This document shows positions 37,550-49,592 of a stretch of 64,000 nucleotides of DNA, piece after piece. Numbering within the stretch: the stretch's first letter is position 1; the number at the start of each line of letters is the position of its first letter. The stretch comes from Apostichopus japonicus. Its lineage: Eukaryota; Echinodermata; Holothuroidea; Aspidochirotida; Stichopodidae. The notes under the pieces are model-generated. The model did not search any database, had not been told where the DNA came from, and saw nothing but the letters and a program-made list of their open reading frames with translations. The position numbers and the translations under genes were made by a program. Location: positions 13,499,001 to 13,563,000 of the forward strand of contig NC_092575.1 in the NCBI RefSeq assembly GCF_037975245.1. The letters are read 5' to 3'.

Positions 37550-39215
37550 ACTTAAAGGGACAAAACATTTCATTATCAAAATGTGCCAAAGACAAAAAAA
37601 AGAAAGAAGGAGAAAGCCCAAAAAATGTAAAAAAGAAGAAGCAGTAGTAAGTTTATGCTACACAAAATGGAAAAACGTAGAAGTATACAAAACAGAAGCA
37701 AGGAACACTGCGTGTCCTTACACGTCATACTCAGCACAGTCTGCTTTAACAATCATTAGTATTGCAACTATACAACTTACCATATCCCTGGCTGACATAA
37801 ATGGAGATTAGTAATCCAGTAATCACCGACAAGTAATTGAAGAAGAGCTCCTGAAGAAAGAGTCGAAAGGTTTACGAAATTTGGCAAGGTTAAGTTCGAG
37901 GTTTCTGCTAATGATTTGATTTTGCAATAGAACATTATACCACATACCAAATTAAATCATGATAGAAGATTCACTGTTTATGTCTTATTACGGTTATGTC
38001 TTTATAAATATGCTAAGAAGTGACGCCGGTGAAATCAAAGCAAAACTCCACCGATCGTTCAACATAGCCGTCAACTTGCATCCTTCACAACGGCGACCGT
38101 CCCACCTCCCAACCCCCCATCCGGCCAACCTTCCCCCTTCCCCCTACCTCCTTCTCTTCATTAAAAGAAAATAATTGTAAATGAAAAAGGATACGTTTAC
38201 ATACCAAAGCATGACGGTTTTCCATTTTCTCGGCAAATACAATACTGGCAGTTTCTTGGAAGATTTTTTCCGACGAGAGTTCTTCTTTCAGAGGTTCTTT
38301 TCAGGCGGCTTACGCTGCAGTTTGTATAGTGAAGTGATTCTCTATACACGTCCTGTTTGTATATACAGATTGCAATGGAAACATGTGTGCTCCATCGAAA
38401 GGTTGATATGTTAAGATGAGATTGGTTCATTCCGTGACGTCACTTGTCTTTCAATTCACATTTCTACATTCTCTTACAAAGTATATGCACAGCCAAAGTA
38501 CAATGTAAAAAAAAAACGCAAAAGGTCGCATTTAAAGATATTGACCTTTCTCTATCTTAAACAAAATGTCAATGTATTTCCCACTTTATCATGACAGAAA
38601 GTTACTTATCGTCTTCCGTAACATCTGATAAGCGACATAACCCTTTATTACTGATATGAGTAGTAATAGCAAACTTGGCAGCAAAGCTGTTGGCATTACA
38701 TATACTATTATGATAAATCAGTGCGTGAAATCGTTACAGGCAGTCTAGACTATATTGGCCTTGGGTAACGGTACAACTGGCCTATGCCGTGTAATAAAAT
38801 GTATGAGAGTCAATGAAGTCATACGAGTTTTATTTACGTTAGTTTCATAGGAACAGGACAATTATTTTGGTGATTTTGTTACGAAGACCACCAATTAATT
38901 ATTCTCAAATCACCTGTCACTCTTGCTGGTATATATGTTTGATCTGAATTCAATCGAAAAATCCATCATTCTCCATATAAGTATGCCAAAACAACCATTG
39001 AACTAGTTGCAGACTATACACACGAGGGATCGTACCAGGCATAACACTGATACTTGGATATATACAATATACTACCGGTCAGTGTTCTTTCTTGCCTTTG
39101 TAGCTATGTTTCGTAAATCGTTATAATGTATACTAGTACGTTTGTATACCACATAGGCTAATATGACACACCCATGGTCTCAATTCAACTCTAAATCGTA
39201 TTTTCTGTAACAATC
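37550..39215. other. Intergenic sequence
   Basis: No supported gene. Short Lys-rich and Pro-rich frames (37581-37811, 37959-38174) arise from biased composition, including a C-rich stretch at about 38090-38155. Confidence 0.5.
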
Positions 39216-39218
<3 letters not shown>

Positions 39219-39248
<30 letters not shown>

Positions 39249-39251
39249 GTT

Positions 39252-39301
<50 letters not shown>

Positions 39302-39321
39302 TGTATATATATATATATATA

Positions 39322-39375
<54 letters not shown>
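39219..39375. repeat. (TA)n/(TG)n microsatellite
   Basis: A TA run with TGTACATG interruptions, ending in about eleven TG units at 39353-39375. Long frames through it on either strand are simple-repeat artefacts. Confidence 0.95.
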
Positions 39376-39827
39376 GCGCAAAAAAAAATTACACTCATAT
39401 TTTTCTATAGGTTGCGTGATGTCTAATGTTTTAGTGGAATAATAGACCCAAGCTAGTTTATCTTCTTATTATTTGCTTATGGCAGTCTATCACTAACACG
39501 AAATGACCATTAACTATGCATTCACGTGATTTTAGGAAACATTGAACTCACATTAAGTTTGCGTTTTGAACTAGATTATGTTTATGGAGACCTGAGCAAG
39601 TTGGATTTAAAGAAACTGTCATATTATCACATAAAACCAGAGTAACGACTATACTTGTGATAAATCTTCAGGCAAATTGCTTAATAATCATAAGCTATTT
39701 GATCAAAATATTTCTCACAGTCATTCCACCAACTGTAGAAGTACCAAAGAAAGCTATCACTTGAATATAGTTTTTTTTTCTCAAAAAGTCCACTGGATTT
39801 TTCTTACGAATAACGTACACAAGACAC

Positions 39828-40468
39828 CTTATTCGCAGGGCTGTGACGATTTTGAAAATAGGTTCATTAGTAGGTTTTGCTATTGATACCAGTCAGTTTA
39901 GGGGCCTTGAAAAAAAGCCAACCTTTTGGGCCCAAATAGTCTTAGCCACTTCATAAGCTAATTTTTGGAACCCCAGCAGTTCAATTTTAAAAGCTTATTT
40001 TAAGGGAGCTTATCTTGGGATTCCCCAAAAGCCAATATTGCCTGAAAGCCAATGTGGTCAAGGGTGTGACACCCCCCCCCCCTCTCCCACACCTTTACAT
40101 GCAAATGAGCAGTCACTCTGCAAAAACAAAGTTGAAAATGAGGGATGACATTTTTTATGTTGGCGGTACTAATGCTAGACTGGTTCAATCTTAAGGCCCT
40201 AGGCTCCCAAAACCAATCCTAGCAGCATTAAAATAGGAATCCCAAAGGCCAATAAATTCCTCAAAATATAGAGGCTCCCAATTAAGACTCTCAAAAAGTT
40301 ACTGAGCCCGTTAACCCAGTCTAAGGCTGCCCTGTGAATAAGGTGTATGTGTCTGGCTATTTGCAGGGCAACCCTGCAAATAAGATGCTTTTGTATGGCT
40401 ATTCACAGGGCTGCCCTGCGAATAAGGTGTATGTGTCTGGCTATTCGCAGGGCTGCCCTGCGAATAAG
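39828..40468. repeat. Candidate inverted-end element, about 640 bp
   Basis: CTTATTCGCAGGGCTG (39828-39843) and CTGCCCTGCGAATAAG (40453-40468) are reverse complements at 15 of 16 positions. The interior is non-coding, with a C run at about 40072-40082. No direct target duplication is visible, so it could be a MITE or an inverted pair of repeat units. Confidence 0.5.
40335..40468. repeat. 42-bp tandem repeat of self-complementary units, about 3 copies
   Basis: Units begin near 40335, 40377 and 40419, with a final partial unit at 40461. Each junction has the form TTCGCAGGG-CTG-CCCTGCGAA, a short-loop hairpin. The 148-codon frame at 40334-40780 begins inside these repeats and is not considered a gene. 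Confidence 0.85.
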
Positions 40469-40838
40469 CCCCACCTTTTTTTTTTTATGACGTACTACCG
40501 TTTCCAAGAGCCCCCTATTGGATTCGAGATCATTTTGAAAAGAAATCGTTTCAACATGTGTGTACTTCTACAGAAAGCGGTGCACCCTTCACGCATGGAA
40601 CCCAATGAGGTAAATGAATCTGGAGGATTCATGTCAATTGGGTGCGCGCGTACCATGTATGGAGGGTCATGTGATGTGTTCCAGGGTGGTACTATACTGA
40701 TATTTCTCTGTAGCAGTTCGAGAACAGTGTTTGACTTCGTGAAAGATTGGTCGGTTCGGACATGGGAACTAACGGCATAAGAAGGTACTGGTACTAGCCT
40801 AGTAGTAGTAAGAATAACAAATTGAATTTCAATCCAAA

Positions 40839-43800
40839 ATGTACAGAATATCAGACTACATAACGCCGTTCAGTGTCAACCTGTTTGTCAGCATGGCCGC
40901 GGGGGTATTGATGGGTTGGTTTCTGAAAGGTAAATGGCATCGACAATTGACATTACGTGCTTCCTCAGACGGAAAGAGACTTGCGGGTCCCGAGACAGAG
41001 GTAAGTCTACCAATTAGGCTACTGTATATTATTGTTTCGCCTTTTACTAAATTCTAGCCTTGGTCAAGTTTAGTAAGAATCTGACGATAAGTCTAACAAG
41101 AGATCAAGGAGTATCAAACTACCTCGGATGGGGATAAACCAAAGCTAGTAAAGTATATTATTTCTTTGTGCTAGCAGATAGTTAGGAAAATGTGTACTTA
41201 TATTAGTTACTGCGATCGTGTGACGTTAGAGTTAGACCTGCAACTAGTACAAGTACCTCATGCGTAATGTCAGGCCTAGTTGCGCGAAAACAACTGAAAC
41301 CTTGCGCGAAACAGTACAACAGTACACCTGGCTGACAGTAACGGAGTGTAAGTAACGGTGTGCAAACTTAAAACTTAAGTAGACCAAAGGAAAGTATGCG
41401 TTATTATTAATGCTAGGCCTTGTTCAACTAAGTTGGCACTGAACAGTGTTGAAATGAAACTGCACAAGAAATATTAAAATGGTAAATTGCAACTATTGGT
41501 AGTCATATGACCATGAGCAAAGTTTCCATTTGTGATTCTGGTTGCAGATGAGAGATGCTACACCATCAAATACTGTAGTACCATCAACATGGAGTACCAG
41601 GGATCGATGGGTTTTTGCTAGGCTCTGATCTTCATTCAAAAAGGCATAGCATCCTTAGCTTCTATGCAGGTGATACACATGAACATCCACCCCCCCCACC
41701 CCTCCAAAATTGTTTCAATTGTTGTCACATATTGATATTTTTTTTGATTCGCTTATCTTTAGGTATCCATACCTGGTGAATCTGGAGCTTACAAAATGGT
41801 CTTAGTGGTTAGACAAGATTTAAAAATGGGAAAAGGGAAAGTTGCAGCACAGGTAGGTGAACCAACTGGTATTGTAATAACAAGGAACTCAAGTGCTAGT
41901 TTTGTTACAGCTGCATTGGCATAATTTGTTCATACCGTACAGTACATGTAAGAAAAGAACACTGAAAATGTTAGGTCTGATAAAGATGCATGACCATTGA
42001 TGAAACAAGTTAGAAAACACAAGCAAAACATGCAAACATATCTCTTGTTGGCCTCAAAGTGGTTTGTGCATAGCTGAAAAAATTCTGTCAGGCTCTAAAA
42101 GAGGTGCAACTTAGGTACTTTGAATACCTTGATGTTGTTGAAAGATGAGATTGTGATTGGTGGATTTTGCAAAGGTTATACTTTCAATAACATAATGATC
42201 TTGTTTCTTGTGCTTCTATTCCATTAATTAGTGCAGCCATGCTGCGGTCGGATGTTACAAGAGAGCTGCATCAGAAAAGCCAGATACGCTCAAGAGATGG
42301 GTTAATAATGGTCAGCCTAAAGTAGTGGTGAAGGCACCGGATGAGGATACCTTGTAAGTGATGACATTTCAGAGGTGATGATGTTTATGTTGGTTGTTTG
42401 CACCCTACATGAGACAATATTGCACTCACCTGAAACAATCCCAGGATTCATCACAGGATTCAAATTCATCACAGGATTCAAGCTCATCACAGGATGTATA
42501 TATCCCAGGATTAACCCTAAACCATATGAATCCTGTGATGGGTTTGAATCCTGGGATGAATCCTGGGTTGAATCCTGGAATGGTCCCTGGGATGAGTTTA
42601 AATCCTCTTATGAATCCTGGTATAGTTTCAGGTTGGTAATATTGCTCTAGACTCTACAAAAGTAACATTTTACATTATAGTAAACTTAAGCTTCACCTTC
42701 ATTCTCCTGCCCTTCCTTTGCTTCACCAGTTTATGACTTCAATAGTTTTGCTCTTCCACAATTGTTTTAAGATGAGTTATTAATGGGTGTGACAGACAAT
42801 ATGGCACTTGAATGGACAGGAAATATATTCTACAGTGTTCATTGAAAACCCATCAAGCAACATCGCCTTCCCAAGTGGAGATATGGTTGTTTGAATGTAA
42901 TGTACTTTTTTTTTTTACCAGATTAGTCTCCCAGAAAGTTGATCATGTAGCTGCTGTGTGATGTCATTTTGGAAGTTCTTCAAAAGCTTTACTTTCCTAA
43001 ATATAACATTGATGTTGATTTATCCTTGAAATGTGTTATATTTTGAATGTTTCTATTAATGGGAGTCAATAATCTCTTCATATAGAATGTCAACAGTATG
43101 CCTGATTAATATAAGAATATTACATTCTCTAAGAGGATTAAATCTACTTCGAACTTTCACTTTAAGTGTCACGACGACGACATTACTAATTCCGCTGTTG
43201 CCAGATGCATTTGTAAACTTTAAAACTTGAAATATTTGTTTCTCCACAAAACAAAAGGCAACTACTAAAAGATGTGATACTGACCCAGAGATTTGGTAAA
43301 CAATTATACAATACAACTAACTGTACTAGAATTTTTTTTTTTTGGGCCAATAGTATAGGCCTTCTGCTATTGACATAGGATAGTAGGATGAACCCTAACA
43401 ATACCGATATCGTGGGAGCTGCTCGAAGCCTACACTATAGCTCGGAGACACTTCACAATATTCGAAGGAGTATGCAGACCCACACAATAGAGTCACGGTT
43501 GGTGGACATATTGAAAGAACAATCGATTCTTCGCAAGCACAGAGGTACGCGGGCCGGTATACAGAATCGGATTAGAAACACTCAATCTCATAATTTCAGC
43601 TTTCCTTATGGACTGACAGCAAATGTAAACAGTATTCAGGGAAAGTTTTTACACCTGGAGCAAACTGTTACAAACATGCGAAATCTATGTTTCATTACAT
43701 TGCAAGAGACGAAACTGCAATCACCGAATAAAGAGTGGCTAAATGAAATCCCTCAGCACTGTGTGCCAGATGAAGCGTTACGCATGGCAAATTACTTTAT

Positions 43801-46800
43801 GTTTCGCCATGACAGACAATTTTCGGCAAATGGCGGTGGATTGATAACGTATATCTCGAAAGACTGGGCAGTGAGCTACCCAAAGGTATGTTGTAGTATT
43901 TCAATCCCGGATATTGAGCTTCTTGCCGTGAGAGCCAGGCCACGATACCTCCCCAGCGACATGTCGAATGTAACGATCGTGAATGTATACACCAGGCCGT
44001 CATCAAATTTCTCAACTGCAGATAAAGAACTGAAATCAGCAATTACTAAGCTCCAGAAGGAAAACCCACGAACTCACTTCATAATTGCTGGAGATGTCAA
44101 TCGAGAAAGCATCGCATGTATTGAGACAATGGGTTTCAAGAATCTGGTGAATTTTGCTACTTTCCCTTCGTCCAATTCTGTCCTGGACGCCGTGTATGTC
44201 ACGGGTGACGTCTACCATGTAAAGAAATCCCACCCGATATCCACATCCGACCACAGCAGTGTCCTACTCATCCCGAAGTACACAGAGAAGCATCGTGCTA
44301 AGAAGCAACGACGAAGTAGATCACAGAAGGACTTGTCATTTGATAACGTCAGGAGCATGCAAGAGATGCTTCAAACGACCGACTGGAATGTATTTCGTGA
44401 AGGCTGCGATGACCCAGACGAATTAACTGACGCCATTTCAAGTTACATTGGATTCGTCAGCGATGTATGCATACCAATGAAGCAAATAACACCTGCTGAG
44501 ATGATGAAGCGAATCCCCCCAGACAACAAGATCAAACAACTGGAAAAGCAAAAACAGAAGGCCATCGAGGACAAAGACAACATCTCCAGGAACAGGATGC
44601 AGAGGGAAATCAATAAGCACGTAAACAATCTGCGAAGTGACACCTTTGGAGGAATAAAAGGAAACTCTCGTGCATTCTGGGATGTCGTCAAATCCATAAG
44701 AGACCCTACTAAAGATGACCAGCCTAGGCGGGTTGATGCAGATTTTGGGAAGGAACTATCCAACTATTTTGGACGGTTTAATGACTCAATATGTAAAGAT
44801 ATACCGTTATACCTACCTGAGAAAAATGAGGGTTGTCATGAACTTGATGTCAATGTGGTAAGGAAACAGTTTGGGAAGGTCAAAAGGGGTGTTGCTTGTG
44901 GGTCAGATAAAATTCCGTGGTGGGTTTTTAAATTCTTTTCTTTTGAATTAGCTCCAATATACACATCACTCTTCCAAGAAAGCTTACAACATAGTCAGAT
45001 CCCTAACCTGTGGAAAACAGCACTAACATCACCTGTACCAAAAGTGGCGAATCCCAAAGATGTGAATGATTTTAGACCAATTGACCTAGCAAGTATTGCT
45101 TTTAACAGCATGCAAAGGATCCTCCTGCCACGACTAACTGACAGTATCAATCAATTTGGGGACAAGCGTCAATTCGCCTACAGAAAAGGTGTATCATGTG
45201 TAGATGCTGTGCTGTTACTTATCCACGAGGTTGTGTCAGAATTAAATTGCAAGGAAACCACAATAGCAAAGGTGCTTTTCTTAGATTTCTCAAGTGCTTT
45301 CAATACCGTCCTACCAAATCAATTAATTACAGATCTGTCAGGTTTTATCACTGAACCATGGCTCCTACACTGGCTTGCTCAGTTCTTAACTGGGTGGTCA
45401 AGACACGTTAAATTGGAGAATGGGTTGTCTGATAGGTCAGAGATTAAAGTTGGAGTGCCTCAGGGTGGTCCATTGTCTGCTTTACTCTTCACATTATATA
45501 CGGATGAAATCAAGTCTGGTGGTCATATCTCAATCACAAAATATGCCGATGACACTGCTATATTATGCAAAATATCCAAGAGTTCATGTGTCAATGATCA
45601 GCTGAACTATCAGCAATCAGTCAACGACGTGGTTTCAACATGTGATAGAAAGAATTTGTTGCTAAATGCTAAGAAGTCGAAGGAAATGTGCTTTGCTAAC
45701 ATCAATATAAAACATCAAGGTCTTCTGTCTGCAAGATCACAAGGTGTCACCATACATGAATCTGAGGTAGAACGAACATCAAGAACTGAATACCTAGGAG
45801 TATGCATTGATGATAATCTAACGTTCACGCCGCATATCTCGAAAATCTTGAAAAAAGTGTATTATTATGTTTCAAGTCTTGCCTATATTGTGTCATTCTT
45901 TAATGAAGGTGCAAGGAAAAATGTGTTCAGCTCCTTTATTCTGCCACATTTACTTTATGCTGTTCCTGTATGGTATCACTTTATATCATCTTCTGACAAG
46001 CATAGACTGATGAGATTCCTTAAGTATACTTCACGTATATTGAATGTAAGCCAGCTATTACTGAAGGATCAAGTAAACACAGCTGCAAAGAATGAATTTG
46101 TAAGGATGACAAATAAAATTAGAGATGACAAAGATCACCCACTACATGGGCCACTTAATTGTCTGTTGGTGAAAGCTACCAGGAATCTTAGGAACCCTCA
46201 TATCTTGCCAAAATATAGAATTCAACTTTATAAGAACTCTTTCATCTACCGTGCTGCAATTTACATTCAATTTGGTATTTTGGAACCTTTCATTTAATTT
46301 TACTCATTGTTTCACCTAGTTCTAGTAATGTATATAGTTTTAACGCTTTCTTTATGTGCAATCTTTTGAACATCTTATCTATCATGGTTTTCATATTCTT
46401 TAATTGTTTCACCTAGTTCTAGTAATGTACATAGTTTTAATGCTTTCTTGATGTGCAATCTTTTGAACATCTTATCTATCATGGTTTTCACATTCTTTAA
46501 TTGTTTCACCTAGTTCTAGTAATGTACATAGTTTTAATGCTTTCTTGATGTGCAATCTTTTGAACATCTTATCTATCATGGTTTTCACATTCTTTAATTG
46601 TTTCACCTAGTTCTAGTAATGTATATAGTTTTAACGCTTTCTTGATGTGCAATCTTTTGAACATCTTATCTATCACGGTTTTCATATTCTTTAATTGTTT
46701 CACCTAGTTCTAGTAATGTACATAGTTTTAACGCTTTCTTGATGTGCAATCTTTTGAACATCTTATCTATCACGGTTTTCATATTCTTTAATTGTTTCAC

Positions 46801-49592
46801 CTAGTTCTAGTAATGTATATAGTTTTAACGCTTTCTTGATGTGCAATCTTTTGAACATCTTATCTATCATGGTTTTCATATTCTTTAATTGTTTCACCTA
46901 GTTCTAGTAATGTACATAGTTTTAACGCTTTCTTGATGTGCAATCTTTTGAACATCTTATCTATCATGGTTTTCATATTCTTTAATTGTTTCACCTAGTT
47001 CTAGTAATGTACATAGTTTTAACGCTTTCTTGTTGTGCAATCTTTTGAACATCTTATCTATCACGGTTTTCATATTCTTTAATTGTTTCACCTAGTTCTA
47101 GTAATGTACATAGTTTTAACGCTTTCTTGTTGTGCAATCTTTTGAATATCTTATCTATCACGGTTTTCATATTCTTTAATTGTTTCACCTAGTTCTAGTA
47201 ATGTACATAGTTTTAACGCTTTCTTGATGTGCAATCTTTTGAATATCTTATCTATCACAGTTTTCATATTCTTTAATTGTTTCACCTAGTTCTAGTAATG
47301 TACATAGTTTTAACGCTTTCTTGATGTGCAATCTTTTGAATATCTTATCTATCACAGTTTTCATATTCTTTAATTGTTTCACCTAGTTCTAGTAATGTAC
47401 ATAGTTTTAACGCTTTCTTGATGTGCAATCTTTTGAACATCTTATCTATCATGGTTTTCATATTCTTTAATTGTTTCACCTAGTTCTAGTAATGTACATA
47501 GTTTTAATGCTTTCTTGATGTGCAATCTTTTGAACATCTTATCTATCATGGTTTTCACATTCTTTAATTGTTTCACCTAGTTCTAGTAATGTATATAGTT
47601 TTAACGCTTTCTTGATGTGCAATCTTTTGAATATCTTATCTATCACAGTTTTCATATTCTTTAATTGTTTCACCTAGTTCTAGTAATGTACATAGTTTTA
47701 ACGCTTTCTTTATGTGCAATCTTTTGAACATTTTATCTATCATGGTTTTCACATTCTTTAATTGTTTCACCTAGTTCTAGTAATGTATATAGTTTTAATG
47801 CTTTCTTGATGTGCAATCTTTTGAACATCTTATCTATCATGGTTTTCATATTCTTTAATTGTTTCACCTAGTTCTAGTAATGTATATAGTTTTAACGCTT
47901 TCTTGATGTGCAATCTTTTGAACATCTTATCTATCATGGTTTTCATATTCTTTAATTGTTTCACCTAGTTCTAGTAATGTACATAGTTTTAATGCTTTCT
48001 TGATGTGCAATCTTTTGAACATCTTATCTATCATGGTTTTCACATTCTTTAATTGTTTCACCTAGTTCTAGTAATGTATATAGTTTTAACGCTTTCTTGA
48101 TGTGCAATCTTTTGAATATCTTATCTATCACAGTTTTCATATTCTTTAATTGTTTCACCTAGTTCTAGTAATGTACATAGTTTTAACGCTTTCTTTATGT
48201 GCAATCTTTTGAACATTTTATCTATCATGGTTTTCACATTCTTTAATTGTTTCACCTAGTTCTAGTAATGTATATAGTTTTAACGCTTTCTTGATGTGCA
48301 ATCTTTTGAATATCTTATCTATCACAGTTTTCATATTCTTTAATTGTTTCACCTAGTTCTAGTAATGTACATAGTTTTAACGCTTTCTTGTTGTGCAATC
48401 TTTTGAACATCTTATCTATCATGGTTTTCATATTTATTTATTTTTGAGTTTGACATGTGTGCTCCTTTTTATAAATATACTATATTTATACTGGTTTCAA
48501 TAAATGAAATGAAATGAATATCCTTGGGAGTGGTTATACAGTAACTTATAAACACTTTTAAATTAAATGTGGCAGCTCTGTCTTCCAATTAGCCAATGAA
48601 TCAAAGGCAATTAGTCATGTTGCCTAAACTTGCATCTTATAAAGAAGAAGACACCGCACTGAAAAGTATGCATTTTTTTTTTTTTTTTTTTTTGTTGATT
48701 TTTTTGATTTTTTAATGCAGGATATATTCGTTAGTGTTGAAAGTTTGTGTAGTAGTTTAAAATGTTCTGAAGTTTTGTCTCACTTTAAATGTTTCCTATG
48801 TAGATAAACTGCTATACATCTTTGCACTTTAAGTATATAGCACTTTGCCCATTCTTGCATAGCATTTTGCAATGCAATACTGGATCAATTATTCCCTGAA
48901 ATCTACTGCACTCCAAATTTAAGGTAAATTTGCAGGAATTGTATTATGAGCCTCAGCTCATTTTTCTACTCTACCTTCCAAACTTGATTATATTCTATCC
49001 CAATTTTCCTCTCTAACACAGATTTTCGTTGGCTGATCATGCAAGATCTTTAGGTTTAGTAACGACACTTATACAAGATGCAGGAAGGACACAGATAGCT
49101 CCAGGATCACGAACAGTTCTAGGTGTCGGTCCAGGTAAGGAATGTTGACTTGATTATTTCAGAAGTGTTGTCTGTTGAGAATTTTAATTCTTCCTGTCCT
49201 AAAATTCTACCGTAACAAATCAAATATGGTTTTGGCTTTGACCAAATCATGTAATTTCCAGTCATAACTGTATATCCCATGCCAACTAACTCAGAGACTT
49301 ATATGGCTACAATCACCTTGCTCAACCTTTTTGTACTATTAATATCTTAGAGAAATTATATTTCGTCACACAGGTGTAATGTAATGTTCTTGTAATTCAA
49401 TTGTAAAATTTTGTGTTCCATTTCATTATTTTCTGGAAGGGGTTTCTGTGAACTAACATAACGTATGTTTTTTTTTTTTATAAATATTGTAAATTTTACC
49501 CAAAATGCTTCTAGTGTTTTTCCACTTTTTTCGTTTCTACAGGCGATGCGGAATCTATTGACAAAGTCACAGGAGAGCTCAAGTTGTTTTGA
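40839..49592 (+). CDS. PTRH2: Peptidyl-tRNA hydrolase 2, complete five-exon gene
   Basis: Coding exons: 40839-41000, 41763-41852, 42232-42353, 49022-49134 and 49543-49592 (TGA). All introns are GT-AG and the phases join to 178 codons, matching the about 179 aa of vertebrate PTRH2. Residues 10-28 ([19 protein letters not shown]) form an N-terminal membrane or mitochondrial-targeting segment, as in the Bit1 protein. The Pth2 fold follows: [41 protein letters not shown], and [14 protein letters not shown] near the end. The family cleaves the ester bond of peptidyl-tRNA, and in animals it also acts in anoikis from mitochondria. Introns are 762, 379, 6668 and 408 bp. The third is swollen by a LINE in the same orientation. 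The ATG is the first in frame and sits directly before the membrane segment. Confidence 0.95.
42439..42620. repeat. Inverted cluster of CAGGATTCA words in PTRH2 intron 3
   Basis: Four CAGGATTCA/CATCACAGGA units (42439-42510) face a set of TGAATCCTG/GAATCCTGGGATG units in the opposite orientation (42527-42620). For example, TCATCACAGGATTCA can pair with TGAATCCTGTGATG. The transcript could form a hairpin. Frames through the region are not coding. Confidence 0.8.
43388..46297 (+). CDS. LINE ORF2: APE-type endonuclease plus reverse transcriptase, intact
   Basis: An uninterrupted ORF of 969 codons. The endonuclease (about residues 70-300) has the expected series: NVN at 79-81, QETK at 106-109, the [12 protein letters not shown] strand at 149-160, NVYTRPS at 199-205, GDVN at 235-238 and SDHSS at 287-291. 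The reverse transcriptase follows, with [17 protein letters not shown], the motif A region [22 protein letters not shown], and the catalytic YADD at 719-722 in [11 protein letters not shown]. Such proteins nick chromosomal DNA and copy their RNA by target-primed reverse transcription. The SSAFNT and SDHSS wording, single large ORF and short 3' tail repeat suggest the CR1/L2/Rex1 side of the non-LTR tree. The clade is an inference. No separate ORF1 was found upstream. It lies in intron 3 of PTRH2 on the same strand. Confidence 0.93.
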   Translation: MNPNNTDIVGAARSLHYSSETLHNIRRSMQTHTIESRLVDILKEQSILRKHRGTRAGIQNRIRNTQSHNFSFPYGLTANVNSIQGKFLHLEQTVTNMRNLCFITLQETKLQSPNKEWLNEIPQHCVPDEALRMANYFMFRHDRQFSANGGGLITYISKDWAVSYPKVCCSISIPDIELLAVRARPRYLPSDMSNVTIVNVYTRPSSNFSTADKELKSAITKLQKENPRTHFIIAGDVNRESIACIETMGFKNLVNFATFPSSNSVLDAVYVTGDVYHVKKSHPISTSDHSSVLLIPKYTEKHRAKKQRRSRSQKDLSFDNVRSMQEMLQTTDWNVFREGCDDPDELTDAISSYIGFVSDVCIPMKQITPAEMMKRIPPDNKIKQLEKQKQKAIEDKDNISRNRMQREINKHVNNLRSDTFGGIKGNSRAFWDVVKSIRDPTKDDQPRRVDADFGKELSNYFGRFNDSICKDIPLYLPEKNEGCHELDVNVVRKQFGKVKRGVACGSDKIPWWVFKFFSFELAPIYTSLFQESLQHSQIPNLWKTALTSPVPKVANPKDVNDFRPIDLASIAFNSMQRILLPRLTDSINQFGDKRQFAYRKGVSCVDAVLLLIHEVVSELNCKETTIAKVLFLDFSSAFNTVLPNQLITDLSGFITEPWLLHWLAQFLTGWSRHVKLENGLSDRSEIKVGVPQGGPLSALLFTLYTDEIKSGGHISITKYADDTAILCKISKSSCVNDQLNYQQSVNDVVSTCDRKNLLLNAKKSKEMCFANINIKHQGLLSARSQGVTIHESEVERTSRTEYLGVCIDDNLTFTPHISKILKKVYYYVSSLAYIVSFFNEGARKNVFSSFILPHLLYAVPVWYHFISSSDKHRLMRFLKYTSRILNVSQLLLKDQVNTAAKNEFVRMTNKIRDDKDHPLHGPLNCLLVKATRNLRNPHILPKYRIQLYKNSFIYRAAIYIQFGILEPFI
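46306..48434 (+). repeat. 97-bp tandem array, about 22 copies
   Basis: Units start ATTGTTTCACCTAGTTCTAG at a regular 97-base spacing beginning 9 bases after the LINE stop codon. The last copy is cut short by TATTTATTTATTTTTGAG. Copies differ at a few diagnostic positions: GTACATAG/GTATATAG, AACGC/AATGC, TTGATG/TTTATG/TTGTTG, AACATC/AATATC/AACATT, CATGG/CACGG/CACAG and CATATT/CACATT. Variant patterns repeat in blocks: copies 13-14-15 match copies 18-19-20. This indicates multi-unit duplication. Confidence 0.95.

Larger units (their letters stand above)
43388..48519 (+). mobile_element. Non-LTR retrotransposon (CR1/L2-like) inserted in PTRH2 intron 3
   Basis: It comprises the intact ORF2, a 3' UTR largely made of 97-bp tandem repeats, a unique 3' segment (48435-48495) and a terminal AATGA-type simple repeat (about 48500-48519). 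The last feature is typical of CR1/L2-related elements, which end in short repeats and not poly-A. The true 5' end is not defined and may lie upstream of 43388. I saw no target duplication, which is usual for this group. Confidence 0.8.

Noticed and set aside
40334-40780. 148-codon plus-strand frame upstream of PTRH2
   Set aside because: The first third is translated 42-bp tandem repeat, and the rest has no domain or conserved feature.
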